DNA of 34,223 bases from JBHGBB01 sp041946755 (GTDB taxonomy: Bacteria; UBP4; UBA4092; JAOAEQ01), in NCBI GenBank assembly GCA_041946755.1, contig JBHGBB010000014.1, positions 1 through 34,223 on the forward strand. Reading direction: 5' to 3'. The stretch's first letter is position 1. Each line of letters starts with the position of its first letter. Shown here one piece after another: positions 21,763 through 30,281 of the stretch. Below the pieces are notes generated by a model. That model worked only from the letters and a program-made list of their open reading frames with translations. It had not been told where the DNA came from and ran no database searches. The position numbers and the translations under genes were made by a program.

Positions 21763-24534
21763 CTAACAATCAAGCTTAATTGTAATAATCTTTTTCGCGC
21801 CTATGGCTAACCTTACGCTACCCGCATTATCTATCGGAAGAGGATTAATAACCGTTTCAATAAAATCAGTTACTTCAGCTTTTTTTATTGGTTTCAATAA
21901 CTGAAGTTTACCATTGATAACTTTATCGGTTGGATTATATAGCCGCAGAATAACTCCATCACCGGATTCCGCTAACTTGCACGCGCTGAGTACCGACTGC
22001 GCAGGGATCGAAATAAAACTTACTTCAAGTGGTAACGTTCCTTTCTTCATCGCTTTCCCGCATTGGGCTATCCGGCTGGGATGATTGAATAATAACGCTT
22101 CCTCCATAACTCGATGTTTATCCCAAGTTCCCTGATGCGGATAGATGGCATATCGATACACCTGTTTCCCTAAACATTGGGTTCCTTTCATCTGTTCGCG
22201 ATAATCGACTCCACCTTCTTCCAGTAGCGCCAGTTTTAATGAAAATGAACGAAGTAGCGTTAATGCCATCGTTCGCTCCTGATCGTCAATCACTTCATAC
22301 TCTTTAATTCCATCATTAAAAATCGCTAAGCTTCGTCCCGGACTTGATACTACCACAAAATTATTCTGCGGTTTTTCCCGCATATATCGTTCATTCCAAT
22401 CACTATCATCCGGATTCTCGATTTTTCGTTCGACCACATCAAATTGGCCATCAGCGTAATGGGTATCAGTTCTAACTCCACTGGGGAATAATACCCGAAG
22501 CCGATGATATTCAACGGTATTCTCAAGTGTAGTTTCTAGTTCTACCAATTTACTGCCTTTTATTAAAGTAACCAAAGTAGTTATCGGTACCGATTTAAGG
22601 GTAGCGCTCCGTGCCGTTTGAGTTTCATTCAATGTCTCGGGAAGCAACATGGTTAATTTTATAGCATACGTGGTTTTTAACGGCCCGCTTTCAATCAAAG
22701 CAATATCTGCCGTCTGATTTAGTGAAGTATATATTTGATCGAATTGCGGCGGTTGGGTTACCCAAGGTGACCCGGATTCACCCCGGTCTTCAAAATAATG
22801 CTGGTTAGCGAAAATGTTACCAGTCTGTTTATCGGTAATATTCAAGGTACCATTAGGATTAATTACTACCTGCAGGAACTCGTTTTCCATAACATTAGGC
22901 GCAATCGTCAGGGTACCGAACTTTCGTTTAACCGTATTTTTTAGTATGACCTGATATACCTTATATCCGCATGCAGGAAGTTTGCCGGATTGGAAATGGA
23001 CAGTAATGCGTTTCACCGGGAACATCATCGGGGTATCAATCATCGTTTGTAACACCGGATAAGTAGTATCAATCGCCTGCACTTGTACCGGAACTTCTTG
23101 ATGACCAGCTAAATCACGGATACCTATCGAATTCCATTTCATCGTTTTGGGTATATCGATTGCTGCGGTTATAAGTTCTTCTCGTTCAAATGGTAAGGGA
23201 TTGAATACCACTAGACAAATCGCATCTTTATCCAGTTCTGAAGTATCGATTCGTTTCACAATTTGCTGGAATGATCGATACAGTACATTCTGTGATATTT
23301 CCAGTGATTGATGGTATCGATACATCATATCCTCATGTACTTTATCGACACTGCATCCGCCGATCGAATCATGGCCATGGTTCCCCAGCAGATATTTCCA
23401 GGATAAATCGAGGAATCCTTTGGGATATTTCGCTCCAACTAAGGTTACAAAAGTCGCTATTGGCTCTGCATAATTCTGCAACATTCGTTCGGTTTTAGTA
23501 TTCATCTGCTTGATATACATTCGTGCGGAAGTGACATAGCCATACAATACTGATATAGACGGGGTTTTATATCCATACCGCATTTCACCTTTTATGGTAA
23601 CCAAATCTTTAACCGCAGATTTCAATTTCGCTATATATGCCGGCAGATTACTATGAATTACCCGGTCATTTTCGAGTATCGCATCGCAATCTTTGATCAG
23701 TTTCGCCTCTAAAGGATGCGGCGCACTGCTATCATGCCCATTCATCCAGGCGAGATATTTGGTAGTAAAATCTTCTTTCTGCATATCCCGCAATTGTTCA
23801 CACCATTGCTGTAATTTCTTTTTGTGGTACTCCATCGGTTGGTCAAGCAACTCATAATCCGCATCGATTCCCGCCCAGGGGTCGCAAATCCGGAATGGTA
23901 CTCCACCGGTATCCCATCGATATTCCCGTTCCCAGGGTTCGCGATTAAACATCGCCCGGCGATATACGTAATACCAGAAGTTATATCTTGGCCAGGTAGA
24001 AAATCGGGAGGCGAGCGATTTCGTTCCATCAGCTCCTTCCCAGATAAACTCAGAATGCGGCGCTTGTTCAGTGCTTACTCCCCGGTAAAACAGAATCGTA
24101 TCTATCCCAAACCCGGCATAAATCTGCGGGAGTTGCGATATCTGCCCCCAAGAGAACGGAGTATACCCTACTTTCATTGGTGCACCAAATTCCGCGGCGA
24201 CTTTATACCCGGTCATTAAATTCCGAATTAACGATTCTCCGGACACCAGGAATTGGTCTGGTAAGGTATACCAAGGCCCGATGAACAACCGACCGGACTG
24301 AACCAAGGTTTTGATTCGTTCCTTATTCTCCGGGCGAATCATCAAATAATCTTCTAAAGGTATAGTCTGCGAATCGAGATGATAATATTTATAATCCGGA
24401 TTTGATTCCATGATTGCTAATAGACTATCGAGCATTTCCACCAGATAGAACCGGGTTTTCTGCAGCGAATATCGCCATTCCCGATCCCAATGGGTTTGGG
24501 AAATAACATGGAGTTCATATTTCTTTTTCGGCAT
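21763..24534 (-). CDS. GH38 alpha-mannosidase-like glycoside hydrolase
   Basis: 923 residues, no signal peptide, so cytoplasmic. GH38 signatures: SQTHWDREWRYS (zinc ligands His15, Asp17), GRLFIGPWYTLPDQ, SQLPQIYAGFGID, and GNHGHDSIGGCSVD with His388. A central helical domain and the C-terminal beta-sandwich domains follow, giving normal overall length. The segment that usually reads PDSFGH, with Asp as nucleophile and zinc ligand, is PFSWGQ here, with Phe127 at the Asp position. The protein may belong to a GH38 subfamily with a different catalytic arrangement. A very strong site (AAGGAGGAA) precedes the ATG, and a near-consensus promoter lies upstream. Substrate: presumably an alpha-linked mannoside. 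Confidence 0.85.
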   Translation of the reverse strand: MPKKKYELHVISQTHWDREWRYSLQKTRFYLVEMLDSLLAIMESNPDYKYYHLDSQTIPLEDYLMIRPENKERIKTLVQSGRLFIGPWYTLPDQFLVSGESLIRNLMTGYKVAAEFGAPMKVGYTPFSWGQISQLPQIYAGFGIDTILFYRGVSTEQAPHSEFIWEGADGTKSLASRFSTWPRYNFWYYVYRRAMFNREPWEREYRWDTGGVPFRICDPWAGIDADYELLDQPMEYHKKKLQQWCEQLRDMQKEDFTTKYLAWMNGHDSSAPHPLEAKLIKDCDAILENDRVIHSNLPAYIAKLKSAVKDLVTIKGEMRYGYKTPSISVLYGYVTSARMYIKQMNTKTERMLQNYAEPIATFVTLVGAKYPKGFLDLSWKYLLGNHGHDSIGGCSVDKVHEDMMYRYHQSLEISQNVLYRSFQQIVKRIDTSELDKDAICLVVFNPLPFEREELITAAIDIPKTMKWNSIGIRDLAGHQEVPVQVQAIDTTYPVLQTMIDTPMMFPVKRITVHFQSGKLPACGYKVYQVILKNTVKRKFGTLTIAPNVMENEFLQVVINPNGTLNITDKQTGNIFANQHYFEDRGESGSPWVTQPPQFDQIYTSLNQTADIALIESGPLKTTYAIKLTMLLPETLNETQTARSATLKSVPITTLVTLIKGSKLVELETTLENTVEYHRLRVLFPSGVRTDTHYADGQFDVVERKIENPDDSDWNERYMREKPQNNFVVVSSPGRSLAIFNDGIKEYEVIDDQERTMALTLLRSFSLKLALLEEGGVDYREQMKGTQCLGKQVYRYAIYPHQGTWDKHRVMEEALLFNHPSRIAQCGKAMKKGTLPLEVSFISIPAQSVLSACKLAESGDGVILRLYNPTDKVINGKLQLLKPIKKAEVTDFIETVINPLPIDNAGSVRLAIGAKKIITIKLDC

Positions 24535-24582
24535 AAAGATTCCTCCTTAAAGAGAATCTACTAGACCATCATTATCTGAATT

Positions 24583-24611
24583 ATAATAAGGAATAATGCT
24601 GAAGCGGTCAA
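24583..24611 (-). promoter_or_regulatory. Promoter for the GH38 gene
   Basis: On the minus strand: -35 TTGACC (24611-24606), 17-nt spacer, -10 TATTAT (24588-24583). The leader to the ATG at 24534 is about 45 nt and carries AAGGAGG. Confidence 0.65.
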
Positions 24612-24637
24612 CAAGTAGGTAAGTTAAATAGATATCT

Positions 24638-24672
24638 TCAAAGCAAATTCACCGGCGGTGAATTTGCTTTGA
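24638..24672. repeat. 35-nt perfect palindrome
   Basis: Arms of 17 bp (24638-24654 and 24656-24672; inner part AAATTCACCG and CGGTGAATTT) around a single central G. It lies 48 nt past the stop codon of the LVIVD-propeller gene and upstream of the GH38 promoter. No T-run follows on the minus strand. Its form, long arms with a one-base centre, matches the palindromes at 8674-8700 and 8909-8941. Confidence 0.75.
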
Positions 24673-24719
24673 TAGTATATATTTGGTTTTTGGTACTCCA
24701 ATTCTATTCATGGAGCACT

Positions 24720-27700
24720 TTAAAACAACGCATGATCCCAATAGTAAGGTAAATCCTGATCTTGATTTACAGATACTTCATCAAAATATAAGGTCGCCCA
24801 GGAATTATTGATGGGATTGATTCCGACCGCCTGTACTACTGCATATTCGGTCATCGGAGTATACGCTACTTTTAATTGGTTCCACTGATTCGATTCCCAT
24901 TTCCCGGGATATAATACTACATTGCCGCTCTCGATGATTTTATCCCCCTCAGGCGGATAGCTATAGAGATATAAATATACTTTCTGCGTCTCACCACGCG
25001 ATACGGCATCGCTATATACCCAAACCGAGGCACAAGCATTTCTCCCTGAATATGGCAGTTGAACGCTCTGGCTGGCTTTACCTTTATTTCCACCGTACTG
25101 GGTTAAACATAGCATCGAATATGCGGTAGTCCAGACCCCGGCATATAATGATTCTCCATATCGTTCGAGTATCCATCCTACAGTATTTTCATCAAAACTT
25201 GGATTTAGCATCGCTACGTTCGTTGCTCCATAACACCGTTCAACCTGCGGTTCTGCAGGATAGACCCATAGATCATCTAAATAGAGACTGCCCCAAACTC
25301 CACTACTTATCGGATTTATACATACCAATTGTATCCCTAACATCGTATTCTGTGCATAGAATGAGACCTCTAGTTCTTTTCCGGTAGAAACATCGCCAAA
25401 TCCGCCATTCCCAGCATAAATCACCTGACTCCCACTAGCGATAATTTCGGTATCTCGTAGAGTCGAGTCTCCGACCTGATTATATTCATATAGGTAGAGA
25501 TAGACTTTCTGCTGATTACTAACTTCGGCAATATCGGTCCTAATTTTAGCCTTTGCGGTATACCAGCCGGGATAAGGAACGGTAAATATCTGACTTAATT
25601 TTCCCTTTTGCCCCGGAGCTTGGGTTATCGCACAACATTCATAAGTACTTATCCATGACAAGACTCCGGGATAGATGCTATCACCATATGGTTCAAAATA
25701 CCAATGGCTGGTATCACTACTGGTACTAAACTGACTATAGCCATTAGCGATTTCATAGATATTGATTACTTCTTTATCCCAATCATTGGATGCTGTATCC
25801 GGAGTAGCAGTAACAATAATCTTTGCCGGACTTCGGAGCGCAGCGGCATGGGGACCAACTTCGATAATCCGTAATCCAGAAGTATAATCTGAAACATAGG
25901 CATAATCGCCGTTAACGAAAACATTTGCTGCATCCCCGGAAGTATCAAGATATGAAATCTCAATAGGACTAGATGGTGTAGATATATCAACCACACGCAA
26001 TCCTCCTGGGCCATCACCCAAATAAGCATAGTGGTTATCTATATATACACTATATTCGTACCTAGGAGTATAATATGTACCAACCAATTTTGGAGATGAG
26101 GGTGTTGAAACATCGAAAACACATAGACTATTTTCATCAGCTAAATAAGCATAATCATCCTTAACAAATACATTCCACGCTTCACCTCCGGTGTGATACG
26201 ATGCAGCTAACTGGATATTATGTGGATCTGCGATATTGAATATTTTTAATCCAGCAAAACTATTAGCTACATAAGCATAATCATCCTTAACAAAGATCCC
26301 GTTCATATCATTAACATCAATAGTATAATAGCTATCCATAAAAATGGGGTTAGTAGGATCACTTACATCAAATATCCCTAAATGGCTCCAGTACCCTTGG
26401 CCGTACACAACATAGGCATATTTATCTCGAATATACAATCCATAAGCATAATAGGCTGAAGTATCTGCTCCAATTTCATAAGGATGGAAAGGATTACTGA
26501 CATCAATAATTCTTAATCCATCATAATTATCAGCGATATAAGCATAGTCACCATTAACAAAAATATCTCGAGGATTCCCCGGTGTAGCGCAAGAACTAAC
26601 GATATAAGGAGACTGCGGATTACTAACATCTAATATATACAATCCGAAATAATAGTCTGCTACATAAGCATAATTACCTTGGACAAAAGTATCTATAGCA
26701 TTTTTCGATACTTCATTAAATCCAACTTCAGTCGGTGCAATTTGGGAAGTAATGGTAAGCGAATTAAGATTAGTATTAAGCTTCAATCGCGCGGTATCTC
26801 GGTTTACATTACACCGAAGCTGGGTTTGATAAAATAGCGGAGTAGCAATATCAATGTTTTGGGTATATTGATTTAAATCCAAGTGACCATTGGATATCGG
26901 ATATCCATCATCAACCAGCACATCCGGGAATCGATTCAATAAATAGGTCGAATATTTTAATATCGATCTTCCCTCGCCCATTCCGAGCGCGGTAAAACTT
27001 ACGGTATCCTGTCCTGCAGTTGACGATAAAGGTGCCTGATAGCTTACTTGATGCTCTGAATTAATGGTAATATTAGCAAAAGTGGTTTTTGATGACCAAC
27101 TCCATTCGGTAGCTGATGTATCCCGATTATATTTATCTAAATCCAATAAATTTGATGCTGTAGTTCCGTTTATTAATTTTATATCTGGAATACCATTTAA
27201 GGTGCTATAAAACTGTAAGATATACAATCCTGAATAAGATGCAGCGACATAAGGCTCATTCCCTTGTACCACAACACTCAGCGCATAACCCGGAATAGCA
27301 TAATATCCAACTTCTATTGGATAACGGAGATTACTAATATTAATCACTCTTACTCCCGAATAACCATCAGTAATGTACGCATAATTTCCTTGCACTGCAA
27401 CTTCGGTTCCACTACCGGGAGTATCAAGATACCCGACTTCAATCGGTTGTCGGGGATTGCCAATCTCAAGTATTCGCAACCCAGTAGTATAACTTGAAAC
27501 ATACGCATAATCTCCGGATACTGCAATCCCATATGCCGATCCTAGAGTATCGTAATATCCTACTTCAATAGGTATCGTTGGGTTGGTTACATCAATGATC
27601 CTAACTCCGGAGGTCGAACAACCCAAATAAACATAGTTATCTTGTTTAGCAATACACATTGCTTTACTCGGAGATATCCACGAGCCAACCTCAATTGGAT

Positions 27701-28163
27701 TCGCCGGATTATTAATATCTATTATCTTTAGTCCCGTATTATAATCCGCGATATATGCATAAGAACCACTGATTACCAACTCATAAGCATCATTTGTTGC
27801 ACAAGATCCTACTTCAATCGGATTTGATGCAGTCGTTATATCTATAACTCTCAATCCTGAACTTCCATCGGCAACATAGGCATAATTTCCATTTACCGCA
27901 ACATCGCATGCATTACCGGGTGTATCACAATATCCTACTTTTATCGGATTACTTACAGTATTTATATCAAGTACATATAATCCATAAAAGTAATCGGCGA
28001 TATATGCATACTTCCCTTGTATAGCAACTCCGCAAGCCATACCATTGGTCTTATAAGAGCCGATAAGTTTAACATTCATCGCATCCGCACCGATTGCTAT
28101 TTGCGCTACCCAAATGAAAACTAGAATACAGAAAATGATTTTAATCATACTAAATGGTTTCAT
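24720..28163 (-). CDS. Exported LVIVD-repeat double beta-propeller protein with tandem C-terminal modules
   Basis: 1147 residues from ATG 28163, preferred over a Met 15 codons upstream because AGGAGGG directly precedes it. The signal peptide (IKIIFCILVFIWVAQIAIGA) directs export. Blade unit: GNYAYVADxxxGLRVIDIxxPxxPIEVG, the LVIVD repeat. The first set has seven blades (about 30-320), then an Ig-like spacer (about 325-495), then a second set of seven (about 500-790). Two related beta-sandwich modules follow (about 800-960 and 985-1140), with KGKLSQ, QKVYLYLY and GINP..LYFDE motifs; the same pair ends the SBBP protein at 30282. No enzyme motif is seen. Probably a surface or secreted adhesion/binding protein. 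Confidence 0.85.
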   Translation of the reverse strand: MKPFSMIKIIFCILVFIWVAQIAIGADAMNVKLIGSYKTNGMACGVAIQGKYAYIADYFYGLYVLDINTVSNPIKVGYCDTPGNACDVAVNGNYAYVADGSSGLRVIDITTASNPIEVGSCATNDAYELVISGSYAYIADYNTGLKIIDINNPANPIEVGSWISPSKAMCIAKQDNYVYLGCSTSGVRIIDVTNPTIPIEVGYYDTLGSAYGIAVSGDYAYVSSYTTGLRILEIGNPRQPIEVGYLDTPGSGTEVAVQGNYAYITDGYSGVRVINISNLRYPIEVGYYAIPGYALSVVVQGNEPYVAASYSGLYILQFYSTLNGIPDIKLINGTTASNLLDLDKYNRDTSATEWSWSSKTTFANITINSEHQVSYQAPLSSTAGQDTVSFTALGMGEGRSILKYSTYLLNRFPDVLVDDGYPISNGHLDLNQYTQNIDIATPLFYQTQLRCNVNRDTARLKLNTNLNSLTITSQIAPTEVGFNEVSKNAIDTFVQGNYAYVADYYFGLYILDVSNPQSPYIVSSCATPGNPRDIFVNGDYAYIADNYDGLRIIDVSNPFHPYEIGADTSAYYAYGLYIRDKYAYVVYGQGYWSHLGIFDVSDPTNPIFMDSYYTIDVNDMNGIFVKDDYAYVANSFAGLKIFNIADPHNIQLAASYHTGGEAWNVFVKDDYAYLADENSLCVFDVSTPSSPKLVGTYYTPRYEYSVYIDNHYAYLGDGPGGLRVVDISTPSSPIEISYLDTSGDAANVFVNGDYAYVSDYTSGLRIIEVGPHAAALRSPAKIIVTATPDTASNDWDKEVINIYEIANGYSQFSTSSDTSHWYFEPYGDSIYPGVLSWISTYECCAITQAPGQKGKLSQIFTVPYPGWYTAKAKIRTDIAEVSNQQKVYLYLYEYNQVGDSTLRDTEIIASGSQVIYAGNGGFGDVSTGKELEVSFYAQNTMLGIQLVCINPISSGVWGSLYLDDLWVYPAEPQVERCYGATNVAMLNPSFDENTVGWILERYGESLYAGVWTTAYSMLCLTQYGGNKGKASQSVQLPYSGRNACASVWVYSDAVSRGETQKVYLYLYSYPPEGDKIIESGNVVLYPGKWESNQWNQLKVAYTPMTEYAVVQAVGINPINNSWATLYFDEVSVNQDQDLPYYWDHALF

Positions 28164-28366
28164 TTTTCCCTCCTGTATATATACTATCCCCCTTAATATA
28201 ATAGACACCGCAAAAGGGTAAATTATTACTAAATAATTTCATTTATCATATAACTCATTGTATTATATATAATTAGCTGGTTTTGAATTTAAGGATTATG
28301 CTAAAGTCTATCACAATTCTATTAATCATACAATTAAATATTGTCATTTGAAACTTTTATTCTTTA

Positions 28367-28450
28367 TATTTTCGTGGTAAGATTACCACTGATTTCAGAT
28401 TTACTCTTTGAGCTTGGTTTCGGATTTCGATATTCGAATTTCGGATTTGC
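28367..28450. repeat. Repeat-built leader upstream of the M48 peptidase gene
   Basis: Contains a reverse-complement copy of the 8529 ACGAAA repeat (TATTTTCGTGGTAAG, 28367-28381), a 7-bp hairpin GTGGTAA-GA-TTACCAC (28374-28389), and ATTCG-type units CGGATTTCGATATTCG and AATTTCGGATTTGC (28421-28450). It ends 9 nt before the ATG, and no Shine-Dalgarno sequence is visible. Confidence 0.55.
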
Positions 28451-28459
28451 TTTTAACCT

Positions 28460-30136
28460 ATGCCTTTTACTCATTTGGATATTAAAGAGCAGCGAACGAG
28501 AAAAACCGTTTTCTTATTTCTGCTATTATTTGGGTTTTATTTCATCGGCTTTTTCATTCTTACTGTATGTATTCAATTCATTTTTGCTATCTACACCATA
28601 GAAAGTAGAGAAACCGCATTCCAATACCGCATTTTACCATTATTCTTCTGGTCATTTATTTTCGCTATTGGAGTAGCGGTAATTCATTGGTTATTTTCCG
28701 TTTCCGGCGGGATGAATCGGATCATTTCCTCATTAAAAGCTCAGCCTTTAGACGCTAGCGACCGCTATCATCATCGGATGCAGAATATTATCGACGAACT
28801 TAAACTCGCTACCGGTACCACCAACAAAAATATTCAGGGAATGGTATTGCCTACGGTTGCGGTAAACGCATTTGCGGTCGGTGATTTCCAGGGTAATGCA
28901 GTTATCGGAGTCACCGAAGGATTAATCGCCCGACTAAACCGGCAGCAACTGGAAGCGGTACTAGCGCACGAAATGGCGCATGTAGTTAACCGAGATGCAG
29001 TGATTGTAACCATCGCTTGTTCTCTTTTTGCCGTCTATGCGCAATTATTAACTGCCATAGAAGATGTAGCTTTCGATAGTGAGAGTGGAAATATCGGAAT
29101 ATTAGCGGTATACTCTCGACAGAATGCCGCACCACTGGTTGCCATTCCGATTCTCTGGATATTAACCATGGGAACTTATATGTTGAACATGTTGATTTCC
29201 CGGCAGCGGGAATATCTGGCTGATGCTACTGCAGTAGAGTTGACTCGCGATCCGTTAGGTCTGGCAGAAGCGTTATATAAAGTATCCAACTCCTGGCGCG
29301 GCACCGGTTATGCGGATAGCACTTTATCTCCGATATTCATCATGCCGGCAGACGATTCTGAATTTGATAATTCCGAAGGGTGGGTAGCGGATATGTTTTC
29401 GACGCATCCACCGCTAGCTAAACGGCTGGAAGTATTACTAAATCTCGGGAAAATCGATATGGCAACTTTCACGCAACAGGTAGGGGGTCGATACGACCCG
29501 GAGGAAAAGGGCGAGGTAACCTCGCCCCTACCTGAGACAACCTGGTATGTTCGCACTGAATCGAACCAGTGGCAAGGGCCATATACGGCATTGCAGTTAG
29601 CTTCAATTCCATTTATTACTCCATATAGTTGGGTTACCCAAGATAAATCTACAACTCCAATTCGAGCAGTATTAGATCCATTATTATCGGATTTATTCCG
29701 ATTACGGTTGGAAGGAAAAATTATATCTCCATATCAATGCCCGAAATGCCGGCAATCATTAACCAAAATCGATTATGAAGGAGCGCAGATAACCCGCTGC
29801 CATTTTTGCGGTGGAACGTTGGTTGAAGAGCAGAATTTATTCCGGATTTTCGCCCGGGAAGAAAAACAGTTCCCTGCAGAATTGCAGAAAAAAGCGGAAG
29901 CATTGAAACTCCAATGGCAGATTAATCCTTTCCATAAAGGGTTGAAACGGTCGGATTTGGTCAACGCCGTATTTCCGGCATATTTATGTCCGAAATGTAA
30001 AATCGAAATGGTCCGCTCCCCATATTCGCTGCAGTATTTTATTATTGTTGACCGCTGTTATTCCTGTAACTTGATTTGGCTGGATAAAGAAGAATTGGAA
30101 CTCCTGCAGATTCTAGTCGAAAACCGACCGCAATAA
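28460..30136 (+). CDS. Membrane M48 metallopeptidase with GYF_2 and two zinc-ribbon domains
   Basis: 558 residues. Two N-terminal membrane helices (about 14-45 and 57-80), then the M48/HtpX-like catalytic domain with HEMAH (His170, Glu171, His174), third ligand Glu251 in REYLADATAVEL, and THPPLAKRLEVLL. Another hydrophobic stretch lies at about 215-245. A GYF_2-type domain (about 358-410; TTWYVRTESNQWQGPYTALQL) follows, then two TFIIB-type zinc ribbons (CPKC at 427-430 with CHFCGG; CPKC at 510-513 with CYSC). Plain HtpX is about 290 residues and lacks these additions. It likely degrades or processes misfolded membrane proteins; the extra domains may select substrates. No ribosome site is seen. 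A palindromic repeat is inserted before the GYF domain. Confidence 0.88.
   Translation: MPFTHLDIKEQRTRKTVFLFLLLFGFYFIGFFILTVCIQFIFAIYTIESRETAFQYRILPLFFWSFIFAIGVAVIHWLFSVSGGMNRIISSLKAQPLDASDRYHHRMQNIIDELKLATGTTNKNIQGMVLPTVAVNAFAVGDFQGNAVIGVTEGLIARLNRQQLEAVLAHEMAHVVNRDAVIVTIACSLFAVYAQLLTAIEDVAFDSESGNIGILAVYSRQNAAPLVAIPILWILTMGTYMLNMLISRQREYLADATAVELTRDPLGLAEALYKVSNSWRGTGYADSTLSPIFIMPADDSEFDNSEGWVADMFSTHPPLAKRLEVLLNLGKIDMATFTQQVGGRYDPEEKGEVTSPLPETTWYVRTESNQWQGPYTALQLASIPFITPYSWVTQDKSTTPIRAVLDPLLSDLFRLRLEGKIISPYQCPKCRQSLTKIDYEGAQITRCHFCGGTLVEEQNLFRIFAREEKQFPAELQKKAEALKLQWQINPFHKGLKRSDLVNAVFPAYLCPKCKIEMVRSPYSLQYFIIVDRCYSCNLIWLDKEELELLQILVENRPQ
29480..29531. repeat. Palindromic repeat element in frame inside the M48 peptidase gene
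   Basis: Outer inverted ends GTAGGGG (29480-29486) and CCCCTAC (29525-29531) enclose two hairpins: GGGTCG-ATA-CGACCC (29485-29499) and GGGCGAGGT-A-ACCTCGCCC (29509-29527). It encodes roughly VGGRYDPEEKGEVTSPLP, in the linker between the peptidase and GYF domains. Signature and layout match the intergenic copy at 9034-9098. Confidence 0.75.
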
Positions 30137-30137
30137 T

Positions 30138-30171
30138 GATTACAGCGATTCAGATACCCGATTACAGCGAT
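30138..30171. repeat. Direct repeat GATTACAGCGAT
   Basis: Two exact 12-bp copies (30138-30149 and 30160-30171), 22 bp apart start to start, right after the M48 stop codon, in the 145 bp between two convergent genes. No hairpin terminator was found in this gap. Confidence 0.55.
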
Positions 30172-30240
30172 AACAACAACCTATATTTTAGTCTGACTTC
30201 GTTAATCCTTCGCCGGATAAACTCCTAGCATAATGCAATT

Positions 30241-30270
30241 CTGACTTCTGACTTCTGGCTTCTGACTTCT
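30241..30270. repeat. Tandem 7-bp repeat CTGACTT x4
   Basis: Units CTGACTT, CTGACTT, CTGGCTT, CTGACTT and a partial CT end 12 nt before the stop codon of the SBBP gene on the opposite strand. A single related unit, CTGACTTC, occurs at about 30193. Confidence 0.7.
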
Positions 30271-30281
30271 CTTGATTATAG

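Noticed and set aside
30241..30270. CRISPR-like array
   Set aside because: It is a simple 7-bp tandem repeat without spacers, and no cas gene is present in the window.
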